Source of the DNA: Catenaria anguillulae PL171
Lineage: Eukaryota > Blastocladiomycota > Blastocladiomycetes > Blastocladiales > Catenariaceae
Direction: 5' to 3'
NCBI GenBank assembly: GCA_002102555.1
Contig: MCFL01000003.1
Span: 1-64,000 of the forward strand
Length of the DNA: 64,000 bases
The stretch's first letter is position 1, and each line of letters begins with the position of its first letter. This document shows, piece by piece, positions 22,228 to 32,763 of this stretch. The notes below the pieces were generated by a model. That model was not told where the DNA came from and ran no database searches. It worked only from the letters and a program-made list of their open reading frames with translations. The position numbers were made by a program, and so were the translations under genes.

Positions 22228-23429
22228 ATGGGCGCTGGATCCAAAGCCTGGCTCAACCGCCACGTCAAAGACCACTTTGTGCGGCAGGCTCGCGAGCAAG
22301 GCCTGCAGTCGCGCGCTGCCTTCAAGCTCAAAGAAATCCAGGCAAAGCACCGGATATTGCGCCCCGGATCCGTTGTGATTGGTCCGCACCCATCTCCCTA
22401 TTCGCCTTGTTTTTTTGATGCATTCTTTAAACTCCGTGTTGCGTGGATGGGTGTAGATTGTGGAGCAGCACCTGGCGGATGGACACAAATTGCCACGGAG
22501 ATTGTCCGGTCTCCAAGTCAGGGCCTTGTGATTGCTGTGGATTTGCTGCCATTGCGTCCGCCGATTCCCACAGCATTGTGCTTGCAGCAGGTATCCAAAC
22601 CACCCCAGCATGTTGCTGAGTCCATTTCCATGCTCACGTTTTGGTTCCAATTTCGTGTGGAGTAGGACTTTACCGACCCAGCAACAGTGCAAACGATTCG
22701 CACGGTGTTGGACCGGTTTCAAGAGCAGCGGCGGTTGCGGCAGCTAGCTCGGCAACGACCACCAAAGCCCCGCCAAGATGCTGGGCCGACCACGATCTCG
22801 TCCAACCAGTCCAAATCAACGACCATGCCGTCGTCCAGCGAGACACAGCAATCTTTGCCCCCGCCACCGCCACCACGACGCATTGTTGATGCCGTACTCT
22901 GCGACATGGCTCCCAGTGCGTGAATGTTGGCTCATGTTCTCGCCTTCTCACACGGCCGCTCATTTTGCATTTTGTTCACGAACGTGTACAGGTTTCTCGG
23001 GCACAAAGGCCATTGACCGACTGCGAACAGTTGCCCTGGCCGAATCCGCACTGGTGTTTGCCGAAGAAGTCCTCAGGCCCGGGGGTAGCTTTGTGTGCAA
23101 GGTATGCACCTATCCGACACTCGTCCTGCGTTCCTTTTTTTTCGCTCGTTTGCTGCAGTGTCATGTCTGACTGTGCGGCTGCATTTTGATTGCAGGTGTT
23201 GCAAGGCCCCGAAACCGACCAACTTCGGCAGCGTATGAATGCGCATTTCAAGTCGGTCATGTATGAAAAGCCAAAGAGCAGCAGAAGCGAAAGTGCCGAA
23301 GGGTTTCTAGTTGCACTTGGATTCGGACAACGGGATATGGCGGCCACTGGTAGTGGTAACGGAACTGGTGGGACGCAGGGGGTTGCAGGGCAAAGGAGTG
23401 ACGTCGAGGCGGACGGCGGAAGGCAATGA
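22228..23429 (+). CDS. MRM2: MRM2-type (FtsJ/RrmJ) rRNA 2'-O-methyltransferase
   Basis: This is an SAM-dependent 2'-O-ribose methyltransferase of the FtsJ family, probably the mitochondrial 21S rRNA enzyme Mrm2. Five exons (22228-22381, 22457-22590, 22666-22915, 22992-23101, 23196-23429), joined by 75-94-nt GT-AG introns, give exactly 293 residues without correction. SKAWLNRHVKDHFVRQAREQ and SRAAFKLKEI carry the first catalytic Lys region, VIDCGAAPGGWTQIA (from residue 49) is the SAM-binding motif, GLVIAVDLLPL follows, VDAVLCDMAPS holds the catalytic Asp, GGSFVCK the catalytic Lys, and KPKSSRSESAEGFLVALGF the catalytic Glu region. The long insert before VLCDMAPS (Pro/Ser/Gln-rich, about 45 residues, with PPPPPP) is unusual for the family. 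There is no strong mitochondrial presequence, so a cytosolic (Trm7-like) role is less likely but not excluded. It is convergent with the dynein light chain gene. Confidence 0.88.
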
Positions 23430-23616
23430 GCGTTGGGGGGTAAACTTTGGCAGTCAGAGTGTATAAACCTTGAACGTAAACGGTAAGGAGCCAGAAGGCG
23501 GCGGGTGTACTGAGCGGGAGGCGAGCAACAAAACAGACACTGAAACGTGGACAGGGTGAAAAAAAGGATATGGACAGGCAGATGTAAAACGTCGACGAGA
23601 ATGTGGGTGGCACGGA

Positions 23617-24068
23617 TTACTGCTCATTGGGGTTTTGAATGACAATCATGATATACTCCTTGTCTGTTTAAAGTGGCCATGCACCCCCACGTCAATATCA
23701 CTGCAGGAAACGAGAGAGGCAAAAGGCAACATACCTGGCGCCACCATAATCTCGTGCTTCTTTGACCGAATCCTGAGGAACGTTAGGTCGTTTTGCGGAT
23801 CCAAGTCGCGCACGACCGACCGGGCCTTTGACGCGAGCTGCGTGATGAGGGCAGAGTATTGGACCGTGAGCGAGTTGTCGAGCGTAGACCGGATGGGAAT
23901 GCCCTCCGAGTTGACAATGACAATGCCTTGGACGCCCTTGTGCGCAGACAGGCGTTTGAGGGTTTCTTCGACTTCACTCTACACGGTGAGGAGCGCCTCG
24001 GCTGGATGAGAACGATGCGGCAGAGTGGCGAGGAACGGCCAGCCTGGAGATGGCTGGGGCCATACCAT
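23617..24068 (-). CDS. DYNLRB1: Dynein light chain roadblock/LC7
   Basis: Roadblock/LC7 is a light chain that dimerises on the dynein intermediate chain and takes part in cargo transport on microtubules. Three exons fit: the ATG alone at 24066-24068, then 23735-23978, then 23617-23663, with introns of 87 and 71 nt. The product is 97 residues against 96 in human. [73 protein letters not shown] and [15 protein letters not shown] match animal DYNLRB1 almost throughout. Splitting the start codon from the rest of the coding sequence is odd but fully supported by GTATGG and GTGTAG splice ends and by the resulting MSEVEET start. The 3' end is convergent with MRM2. Confidence 0.92.
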
Positions 24069-24381
24069 GACGGAAAATGGTGGATCGAGTCGTTTGGAGC
24101 AGAGTGCAGAGAGTGTATTCACTTGTGAGTTGGGCAGAATGCATGCATTGAGTGACTTGAGATTTTTTTTTTTCTTTGGTTGCTGCCATATCGCGTTGCC
24201 CTTTTTTTTGCATGGCTTGAAGGCTCTGTCGGAACGTTGGATCGGCGGTCCTGCTTGAACGCAACGATCCACTCCCTTTTCGGCTGTTTTCTGCTGTGTT
24301 GGAAGGATGGCAATGCGATTTCACAATAGCCATGTAAGTATGAAGCCCCTCCCTACCGCTATCTGCAAACGCCGCACTGCC

Positions 24382-25199
24382 ATGTCCACACCAGCCGCTC
24401 TCCTCCGCCCCTTTGCCTCGGCCTCGGCCGTGGCCGCTTCCAGCGGGCGCCGCGCCTTGCACACCTCGACCCTGCACCTTGCCCGCAAAGCGCAATCGTC
24501 GCAATCCTTTGCCACGACGGGCCACCCGGAAATGGATCGCATGAACGAAGAAATGGACCCGTCGCTCTTCAAGACGTACCGCGGCGACGGCATGTCGGCG
24601 TACCAAATGCAGCTCGTGACTACGGCCGTGCTAGTGCGGTCCTACCTCGAAAAGGCTCACAATGAGCTTCCGCACCTGCGTGCGGCCCTCAAGCCGGAAC
24701 CGTATTCGCCGCCGTCCAAGCGGGCGTACCTCCGGTTCCGGTACGTGGATCATCCGTCTGACCAGACCAACCCAATGGATCGCAAGGTCACGCTTTACGT
24801 CAAGGTGAGCGAGGTGGCGGCCGCGGAAAAGTTGTCAAAGGATCAGGAACATGCGCTCAAGTTGTTGGCGGGCCCGAGGTTCGATCCGATTGACAAGGTG
24901 ATTACCATGGCCAATGACCGGTTCATGTACCGTGCACAAAACAAGGCCTGGTTGGCAGATACGTTTGCCGAGTTGCTCAAGCAGGCAAAGGAGCTCAAGG
25001 TGCCCGTGGCCGATTTGCCCGTGGACACGAGGCATGTGGCAAAGAAGGCAAAGGCCTTGGCCAGGAAGGAGCGGGTCAAGTTCCCCAAGGAGTGGTTGAT
25101 TCGGCCCACGGTTGCATCAGCAGAAAAGGTGGCCGCGGCACCGGTTGTAGAGGCGGCCGCGGCGGCCCAACACCGGCCGCTCCATCGCCATCTGCCTAA
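24382..25199 (+). CDS. RSM24: Mitochondrial small-subunit ribosomal protein mS35 (Rsm24)
   Basis: The frame contains the mS35 core: PYSPPSKRAYLRFRYVDHPSD, MDRKVTLYVKVSEV, LKLLAGPRFDPIDKVITMANDRFMYRAQNKAWLADTF and LPVDTRHVAKK. mS35 is a structural protein of the mitochondrial 37S/28S subunit. The ATG at 24382 (MSTPAALLRPFASASAVAAS) gives a typical Arg/Ser/Ala-rich presequence with GRRALHTSTLHLARK as the likely cleavage region. An in-frame ATG further upstream (24307) is less plausible. The C-terminus changes frame near 25170: one added base gives AAAAAPTPAAPSPSA and a stop at 25199, while the frame as written runs into 3' UTR-like sequence. The corrected product is about 272 residues. It is convergent with the threonine aldolase gene. 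Confidence 0.85.
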
Positions 25200-25345
25200 A
25201 TCACCCTCTCACTCGTGTTGTACTTGCGCTTGTTTTCTTTCAAACCTTACTAGGGCTCTACATTTTTTTACATTTTTCTTACAACCTTCAACCTGTATCA
25301 TGTTGTGCAAAAGAAAACGATCATTCTTCCCAACACGGGAAGTGT

Positions 25346-26545
25346 TTATTGCTCTTTCTCCTCCTTCAATCCCTTGACGACCGCCACAAACCGATCCACG
25401 GCATCCTCGGCCAACTGATAATGGAACACCAATCGCATCACTGGCGAACTTCCACCAAACACCTTGATGGCTGCCACACCGTCCGCTCTCTGCTGTGCCT
25501 CTTGCTCGATGGCCTTTGCGACCTGGTCACACGTCCACCCAAGAGGGGACCAGTCCACAAACACCATATTGGTCTCGACCTTTGCCGGCACATTGACCAG
25601 CTTTGCGCCCAACTTGACCAGCTCATCTCCCATGCACCTTGCCATGTTGTGCGTCTTTTGCAACTCGCCAGGGTACACGTGATCCAAGGCAAACCTGGCC
25701 GCCGCCGCAAGCACGCCTGCCTGCCTCCACCCACCCCCATACATCTTGCGCAAATGCCTTGCGCGCTTGATCACATCCACCTCGCCCACAAGCACCGAGC
25801 CAACAGGTGCGCCAATGCCCTTGGACAAGCACACACTGACGCTATCCACATGCGCCGCGTAGGCGCTCGGCGAATCACCCGTGGCCACACACGCATTCCA
25901 CAGCCTTGCGCCATCCATGTGCGTGCGCATGCCGAGCGACCTTGCGACATTTCCAATTTGTTGCACTTCAGCCAAGGGCATGACTGCGCCGTTGCACGTG
26001 TTTTCGACGCACACGAGCCGCGTGGGCGCACAGTGTTCGTCGTCTGAAGTGATGGCGAGTTGTGTCACGTCCTTGGCCGTCAGATAGGGTTCTGCGCGCA
26101 ATCCGAGGGCATAGTCCTTTTCAACCGGCACGCCAATCACAGCGGCGCCCGTGTGCGCGGGAATCCCGCCGGCTTCCCAGCACGTGACGTGCGCGCGCGA
26201 GTCGCATAGCACAGAGTGCGGCGGCCCGCCGCCGTTGAGCGCCAAGTGTGCGCGAATCGCCAGTTGGTTGGCCAGTGTGCCTGATGTCACAAACACGGCC
26301 GCCGGTTTGTTGAGCAGCTGGGCAACGTGTAGCTCGAGCGAGGTGATGGACGGGTCTTCCGAGAAGACGTCGTCGCCGAAAGGGGCAGTGGCCAAGGTGG
26401 CGAGCATGGCTGGGGTCGGTTGCGTGACCGTGTCGGAGCGGAAGTCGTAGGCGACGGCGGCGGGGCCGGTCAGAGGAGAGGAAACCGATGAGGTGGTGGA
26501 GGAGGCGGGCTTGGAGCGGGCCGAGGGCCCGACGTAGGTGGACAT
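25346..26545 (-). CDS. GLY1: Threonine aldolase 1 (GLY1 family)
   Basis: This PLP-dependent low-specificity L-threonine aldolase cleaves (allo-)threonine to glycine and acetaldehyde. The single-exon frame encodes an intact 399-residue protein. After a Ser-rich leader of about 27 residues, [15 protein letters not shown] opens the beta-eliminating lyase fold. [42 protein letters not shown] and [18 protein letters not shown] (with the PLP-binding Lys) are diagnostic, and [11 protein letters not shown] lies in the C-terminal domain. The family is usually 330-400 residues. A paralogue lies at 28572-29861 on the other strand with one gene between. The leader lacks clear targeting features, so it is presumably cytosolic. 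Confidence 0.93.
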   Translation of the reverse strand: MSTYVGPSARSKPASSTTSSVSSPLTGPAAVAYDFRSDTVTQPTPAMLATLATAPFGDDVFSEDPSITSLELHVAQLLNKPAAVFVTSGTLANQLAIRAHLALNGGGPPHSVLCDSRAHVTCWEAGGIPAHTGAAVIGVPVEKDYALGLRAEPYLTAKDVTQLAITSDDEHCAPTRLVCVENTCNGAVMPLAEVQQIGNVARSLGMRTHMDGARLWNACVATGDSPSAYAAHVDSVSVCLSKGIGAPVGSVLVGEVDVIKRARHLRKMYGGGWRQAGVLAAAARFALDHVYPGELQKTHNMARCMGDELVKLGAKLVNVPAKVETNMVFVDWSPLGWTCDQVAKAIEQEAQQRADGVAAIKVFGGSSPVMRLVFHYQLAEDAVDRFVAVVKGLKEEKEQ

Positions 26546-26913
26546 GTTGGTAACTTGCAGCGGACGCGTGAGAGCGGAGAGGGATGGACAGAGGTATGCG
26601 GGCGGCAGAGGGAGAGGGAGGGGCGGGCGGTATTCATAGTGAGCGAGTGGGTCAGCAATTTATGTCGAGGGAGTGTCGGATGGGTTTGTTTCTTATTGCC
26701 ATGCTCCCCAACAGGTTTGTTCCGAATCATCCGGCAATGGCCCTCACGAGCCGATGTAGGCCTGCGTTGACTCGCCATGTCATCCGCGTCGGCCGCCGAT
26801 TCATTCGTGTGGCGACGCCAACGTGCGACGTGGCAGTTGATCATGGTGGCGTGAGACTGGTGCACGTAGCGAGACATGCCCTTTCATTCCAGATTCAGAC
26901 ATTCCATAGCCCC
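26546..26913. promoter_or_regulatory. Divergent promoter region of threonine aldolase 1 and a secreted protein gene
   Basis: A 368-bp spacer lies between divergent ATG codons. G-rich stretches (GGGAGAGGGAGGGGCGGGCGG) at 26608-26630 could serve as promoter elements, but nothing specific is recognised. Confidence 0.3.
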
Positions 26914-28027
26914 ATGAACAGAATGTCTATGAATTCCCACGGCCGCCGCCGGCCCTGGCTCCTCACAGCCCTGGTCCTCATCCTCGTCCTCACGGCCATC
27001 ATCTCCCTCTCGGCGGCCGCCCAACGCGGCGGCACCCCCCATCCACCGACACTTTGGGCGCCAGCTGCAACCGGTACCCGCCGCGCCACCACTCGCCATG
27101 CCTGGCCGCCACCCAATCACACCTGCACTCGGACCCCTCGGGCCCCGCCCCCTCATCGGCCATCAAACTGCCCGCGACCTCTGTGGCAAAGATCACGGCC
27201 TTCTTGCTCAAGGCCAAGCCCGTTAATGTCCAGGATGCAAACAAGCGGTCCGCACATGTATCCAAGCGCATTGCCCGCGCCATGGTCGATGCAGCCAAGG
27301 CCGATTCGGAGTCGTCGTCGTCATCAGCAAGCACAACGGCAACGTCGCTTGCTGCAATGCAAGTGCTCATGGATACACGGTTTGCGCCCGTGTTGCTGTA
27401 TGACGACGACGAGGGCAAGCTTGCTGCACGTGCATTGGAGGCATCCGCGCAATCCGGCCAGGCGCCCTTGGAGCTTGACCTGGACGCATTCTCTGCACAT
27501 GCCATCGTGCGCACTGTGTCTGGCGTGTTTACCTGCTACGACTCGGAGGCGGCGACCGCCACTTCGGGCAAAGGACCAACCCCTTGTGACATGCAAACCC
27601 TTCATCGGCTCATTCAGCTCGTTGACGTATTGACCGCTTGGCTCGACTCTGTGCGCGCGCGTGCACCCATGGCCGCCCAGCTCGAGGCAGCCAGCGCACC
27701 CACGCTGGCTCACTTTGTCGCCGGTCTCAAGGGCGACCGCGATCAAGTCACTGCACGTGCCATCATCCTGGATCTCGTCACCTCGTCACTCACCGCTTCG
27801 CTTGCACCGGATGCCGCTTCCGATGACGAAAAGGCAAAGAATGCAGCACCGCACGCACGCTGCTCGACGTGTACTACTTGCCACTGCATTACTATTCGGC
27901 CCGGCGGCCGGGGCATGCGAGCGAGCGTGAGGCCAGGGAGGCCGCGTGGCGTGCCATGGCAAGGGTGCAAACGCTGGGTGAGGCAGTCAGGAAGACTAGG
28001 GCAGAGTATCCGTTCTGGTTTGGTTGA
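26914..28027 (+). CDS. Secreted or membrane-anchored protein of unknown function
   Basis: From the ATG at 26914 the frame gives MNRMSMNSHGRRRPWLLTAL and then VLILVLTAIISLSAAAQ, a basic stretch plus hydrophobic core typical of a signal peptide or signal anchor (residues about 14-33). A frame change near 27045 leads into GASCNRYPPRHHSPCLAATQ, then a helical region (IKLPATSVAKITAFLLKAKPVNVQ, HVSKRIARAMVDAAKAD, LIQLVDVLTAWLDSVRARAPM, AIILDLVTSSLTASLAP). A second change near 27850 leads into RTLLDVYYLPLHYYSARRPG and EAVRKTRAEYPFWFG with a stop at 28027. Repeated helices plus a signal peptide are somewhat like the ER exchange factor Sil1, but no diagnostic motif is seen, so I leave it unnamed. The two frame changes fit the lost-base pattern elsewhere. 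Confidence 0.5.
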
Positions 28028-28571
28028 TGAAGAGCGGCGTGCAGTGGGTGCTTGGGCCGGTGGCAAAGATGATGCTGAGGGGAAGTTTGGAGGCAAAGGT
28101 CGAGCAGGGCATGGCGAGTTGTAAATTTACCGATGCAATACAAAACAACGTGGGTCAACTTGGTTGGAAATAGTTGCCCAGCCAATCGGACGTCCTGTTT
28201 CCTTGTCCATGACTCACGGATGTTGGAAATAACTCCGGCACGGGAGTGGAGTCATGGCTTCGAGATTGCGATCGGCATGCAGGTGTTTTTCCGACTTGCG
28301 AACATCAACAACAAAACAGTCGTCAGCAATCGCTGCCATTCTCAACACACACAATTAGACATTGCGATAACGACATGCGCTTGCTGACAAGAAGACTGTT
28401 GGGTGATGCCTTCTCGCCCTATCGTCATAGGCCCCTGCAAACCTGAACAGGGAACAAACCGTATATATGAATGGTCAACGGCCCTCTGCTCTTCTCCTCA
28501 ATCATTCGCCCTCCTTACACCTTACACCCAGCACCTGTGATCTGTACAACAATCATCGACGACTCAACACC
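28028..28571. other. Intergenic spacer
   Basis: This lies upstream of threonine aldolase 2. A TATATATG stretch at about 28461-28468 lies 105 bp before the start codon and could act as a TATA element. No other feature is seen. Confidence 0.3.
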
Positions 28572-29861
28572 ATGGCCTACTTTACCGCCACCTCTGACCC
28601 GGCGTCTGTCGTTGCCTACTCGAACCGGTTCCGCGGCCCCGCCGCCGTTGCCTACGACTTTCGCTCCGACACCATGACGGTTCCCACGCCCGAGATGCTC
28701 CAAGTCATGGCCGAAGCGCCCGTTGGTGACGACGGGTACCAGGTATGGTTTCGACAAGATGGTAGGATCATCCCTTGAATGGATACTGAATCTCCCAAGT
28801 GTCTGGCCCATATCTCAACAGGAAGACCCCTCGATCCTTGCTCTTGAATCGCATATTGCCCAATTGCTCAACAAACCCGCTGCCATGTTTGTGTCGTCGG
28901 GCACCTTGTCCAACCAACTTGCGATTCGCGCGCAATTGGCGCTTGCCGGTGGATGCCCGCCCAACTCTGTAGTGTGCGACTCGCGCGCGCACGTGCTGAC
29001 CATGGAAGCCGGTGGAATTCCCGCACACACTGGTGCCACGGTGCTGGCGGTGCCCGTCGAAAAGGACTTTGCCCTGGGTTTGCGCGCAGAACCCTACTTG
29101 ACGGCCAAGGACGTGGAGCAAGCATTTGTCCCCGATGACGGCAACGTCCACAACACGCCCACGCGGCTCGTTTGTTTGGAAAACACACTGGGCGGTGCCA
29201 TCATGCCCGTGGATGCCGTGCGCGCGGTTCGCGAGGTGACAACGCGGCTCAATGTGCCCTTGCACATGGATGGTGCCAGGCTGTGGAATGCGTGTGCTGA
29301 GCTGGGTGTGGAGCCGCGCGTGTACGCCGAGCTCGTCGACAGCGTCAGCGTGTGCTTGTCCAAGGGGATTGGCGCGCCCGTTGGGTCGGTGCTGGTGGGC
29401 AGCGAACTCTTGATTCGCAAGGCACGGCATTTGCGCAAGATGTATGGCGGCGCGTGGCGCCAGGCGGGCTTGTTGGCGGCGGCCGCTAGGCACGCCCTGG
29501 ATGAGGTGTATCCCAAAGGGTTGGTGCGTTCGCATGACATGGCGAGGCAGCTGGCCGAGGGGTTGAAGGGTGTGGGCGCGGCCATTGCCAACCCGGGCGG
29601 CAAGGTCGAGACCAACATGGTGTTTGTGGACTGGGCGCCGCTTGGGTGGACGTGCGAAGTGGTGGCAAAGGCATTTGCTGAGGAAGCAAGGGAGAATCCG
29701 GATCAGCCGCCAATTCGTGTGTTTGGGGCGGCGCGGCAACAAAGATGCGCATGGTGTTGCACTACCAGCTGGCCGATGATGCGGCCGAGCGCGTCGTGGG
29801 TGTGGTGCGGAGGCTGAAGGAGAGGCAGGAAAAGGCAAAGAGGGAGGGGCTGGCAAACTGA
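28572..29861 (+). CDS. Threonine aldolase 2 (GLY1 family)
   Basis: This paralogue of the gene at 25346-26545 shares long identical stretches, such as [34 protein letters not shown] (PLP Lys) and [11 protein letters not shown]. Exon 1 (28572-28742) starts [14 protein letters not shown] and ends GDDGYQ. A 79-nt intron (28743-28821) follows, and exon 2 opens [19 protein letters not shown]. The intron falls inside the conserved FGDDVFSEDPS-like segment, and the uninterrupted paralogue lacks it. Near 29740 the frame changes: one added base gives [20 protein letters not shown] and a stop at 29861, matching the paralogue's end. The corrected length is about 403 residues. The two enzymes have clearly diverged, so the duplication is not recent. 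Different substrate preference or expression is possible. Confidence 0.9.
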
Positions 29862-29975
29862 AAGCGTGAAGCGCAGTGGTGTGATACCAATACTTGCTTA
29901 GGTATTATAGTTGACTAGTGTGACATGTATAGTGGACGATTTACTCACCAAAGAACCACCGAATAGAGTCTGGAT

Positions 29976-30209
29976 TCACTTGGGGTCGTTCAAGTTGTCA
30001 GGTGGATGGGTGCGCTTCCAGCACTCTTTGAAAGCGAGCAGCTGCTGTGTGCACTTGCGGTAGTCCTTTGTGGCAAAGTGGCAGTCCTGGAGGGCCTCGT
30101 GCTCGCTTGCACAGCCCGACCTGCGGATACGAGCGTCGTAAGGGTCTTCCTCGTCGTCTTGGACCGCTTGGCCGTGCTCGCGTTGACCTTTTGGGCTTGC
30201 TGACGACAT
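29976..30209 (-). CDS. COA4: COA4/CHCHD8, cytochrome c oxidase assembly factor
   Basis: The protein is 77 residues with the exact spacing C-x9-C-x9-C-x9-C: GCASEHEALQDC, then HFATKDYRKC, then TQQLLAFKEC. It is preceded by DDEEDPYDARIRRSG, which matches the EEEDPLDQLISRSG lead-in of human COA4. Members are imported into the mitochondrial intermembrane space by Mia40, which forms the twin disulphides, and they assist complex IV assembly. The ATG at 30209 (MSSASPKGQREHG) is the only plausible start. Other twin-CX9C proteins such as Cox23 or Cmc1 have different spacing between the two motifs. Confidence 0.85.
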   Translation of the reverse strand: MSSASPKGQREHGQAVQDDEEDPYDARIRRSGCASEHEALQDCHFATKDYRKCTQQLLAFKECWKRTHPPDNLNDPK

Positions 30210-30583
30210 GTGACGGATGTTGCGCGGTTTGGTTGGGTTGGGTTGGACTGCACTGGATCATGAGGTGAGACAGATTGGCAGTGAGTCACTTGCAGTGATT
30301 GCGGAAAGCAGAGGGAGCCTTGGGTCATATTTACATTGTTCGAGATGTGCATGGAAGAACACTGATGAATGTGGAGCAAGAACGAGCATCTCAAAAGGAA
30401 GAGTGGCGAGACATGAGGCAGACAGAGACACTCGATCGGGTCAGGTGGCAGTACAAATCGGCCGCGGGACCACTGCTCACAAGACATCGAAAGAACCGAT
30501 CACACACGCGGATGATTTATTGCCGTGTTCTCTTCATAATCTGAGGATGACTCGATGAAGATATCTATGCATTTACACGCACC
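30210..30583. promoter_or_regulatory. Divergent promoter region of COA4 and POB3
   Basis: A 374-bp spacer lies between divergent starts. It includes GGTTGGGTTGGGTTGG at 30228-30245, a G-rich direct repeat next to the COA4 start. No known operator is recognised. Confidence 0.3.
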
Positions 30584-32464
30584 ATGAGCATTCAAGAATT
30601 TGACAAAATCTTTCACGCAAAGTCTGCGTCCGCCCCCTCCGTATGTCATCTTCCTCCTCACCCTCACCTCACCCTCACCCCTCAACCTCCATCTGTCTCA
30701 CACTCCTTCCCCCCGTCCTTGACACCAGGTCGAGGGCCGCCTGCGCTTTGCCCCGCAGGGCGTCGGATGGAAATCCGTGACGGGCGACCTCGTCACCGCC
30801 CCCGCCGACCAGCTGCGCAAGTTCCAATGGGTGCGGTCCACCCGCCGGTACCAGCTGCGCATCCTGCTCCACACCAACAAGACGCTCAAGTTTGACAATC
30901 TGGACCGCGACGACCACGAGCGTGTCCGCGACTCGGTCAAAGCCAATTTCGGCGCTACACTTGACACGCTAGACATTTCCGTCAAGGGCTGGAACTGGGG
31001 ATCGGCCGATGTCGAGCACGACCAGCTCGTGTTCCGCGTGTCCAACAAGTTGTTGTTTGAGGTGCCGTTTGACGAGATTGCCAATGTCAACTCGGGAAAG
31101 AACGAGGTGGCCATTGAGTTGGCTGCGGGCGAGGGCGCACAGGCCAGCAGGTACGATCAGCTGGTCGAGTGCCGGTTGCACGTGCCAGGCATGGCACCCG
31201 TCGGGGACGATGGCGATCAAGGATCTGACGAAGAGGGTAGTACGGCGGCCGCGGCAGGCAACAACAAGCAGTCGGCCGCAGAGTACTTGTGCGACATCAT
31301 CAAGTCCAAGGCTGACTTGGCGGTGGAAAAGTCGGACGTGATTGTGTCCTTCAAGGAACTGCCGTTCCTGACCCCACGTGGCCGCTACGATGTCGAAATG
31401 TTCAAGGATTTCTTGCGGTTGCGCGGCAAGTCGTACGATTACAAGATCAAGTACTCGACCATCAAGCGCTTATTCATGCTGCCCAAACCCGACGACTTGC
31501 ACGTCATGTTTGTGATTGGCTTGGACCCGCCCTTGAGGCAGGGACAGACCCAGTACAAATACTTGGTGGTTCAGTTTGTGCGCGATGACGAGCTGGCGAT
31601 TGATTTGAACATGGATGCGTACGTTTTCTTTTTTCTTTCTGTTTGCCCATGATCAGCATTTGTTTTCCAAGTTTTGAATTCTAACTACGATTCCGAATGT
31701 TTAGCGACACTATTGCCAAGGACTATGCTGGCACGCTCGCCCCCTCGTACGATGCACCCATGTTTGAAGTCGTGACTGCCGTGTTCCGTGGCCTCACGGG
31801 CCAAAAGATCCTGATCCCAGGCGGCTTCAAATCCACGACCAATGGGCCGGCCATCAAGTGCTCGCTCAAGGCCAACGAGGGCCACCTGTACCCAATGGAG
31901 CGTCAGCTCATTTTTGTGCCGAAACCCACCACTTACTTGGCGCACGCCGAGATCTCGTACGTGACCTTTTCGCGCGTGTCTGGCGGGTCGTCGCGCACCA
32001 TCGACATGGTGGTGACCATGAAGGGTGCGCCGGAGGTGCCGCTCAGCAACATTGCAAGGGAAGAGTACCAGGCGCTCGAAAGCTACTTTTCGCGCCACGG
32101 CGTCAAGGTCAAGAACGAGCTGGTTGAGGATACCGCGCGGCTGCCGTACATGGACGAGGATTCCGATGAGAGCGATGGCGGCGCCGGTGGCGCCAGGGGA
32201 AAGGTCGGTAGGGGCATGTCTGGGGACGACGATGACGACGACGAGAGTCCTGACGAGGACTTTGTTGCCGAGAGTGAGAGCGAGTCGGATGAGAGCGACT
32301 ACAGCTCGAGCGGGAGCGAAGATGACGATGGCGGTGCGGCAGCAAAGAAGGGCAAGGGCAAGGACAAGAAGCGTGCGGCGCCAAAGGGAGGCGCAGAGTC
32401 CAAGCGGCCAAAGAAGAAGGCGAGGAGGGACGAAGAGAGCGATGAGGAGGATGAAAGCGATTAG
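30584..32464 (+). CDS. POB3: FACT complex subunit POB3 (SSRP1 family)
   Basis: Pob3 pairs with Spt16 in FACT, which loosens and restores nucleosomes during transcription and replication. Three exons (30584-30640, 30729-31618, 31705-32464) join to an exact 568 residues. MSIQEFDKIF, GRLRFAPQGVGWKS and WVRSTRRYQLRILL form the N-terminal dimerisation/PH region. FKELPFLTPRGRYDVEMFKDFLRLRGKSYDYKIKYSTIKRLFMLPKPDDLHVMFVIGLDPPLRQGQTQY is the tandem-PH middle domain and the strongest signature. MKGAPEVPLSNIAREEYQALESYFSRHGVK closes it. From about residue 464 the tail is acidic (SDESD, DDDDDDESPDEDF), then Lys-rich. There is no HMG box, as in fungal Pob3 and unlike animal SSRP1, so an Nhp6-like protein would be expected elsewhere. 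Confidence 0.95.
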
Positions 32465-32763
32465 TCTGGATGTGGGATCGGCTACTATTCGATTCGATTG
32501 GGTTGGGTTGTGTATGATACGCCGTTTATGTCTTGATCAAATCTCTTGTGTTCTGTGAGCCGACGTTGGCCAGTGGGTGGCGTCGTTGCAATCATTGCTC
32601 AACCCTCAAATTGAAATCAAACATTATTTTATGGAAGCAACCAATTGCAATTTTAAACCACTGGCAGCAAAGAAGCGACACAGTATTTTACTTATGATTT
32701 GATAAATATCCCTAGACGTCTTGACCGATTCCAGTACACAAAGTCTTCGCAACGCAAAGCAGA

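Noticed and set aside
22080-22330. Minus-strand methyltransferase-like frame upstream of MRM2
   Set aside because: It is the reverse of MRM2 exon 1 and shows no conserved residues.
28768-29856. 362-codon open frame on the minus strand
   Set aside because: It is antisense to threonine aldolase 2, has skewed composition and no motif. High GC and codon bias create long antisense frames.
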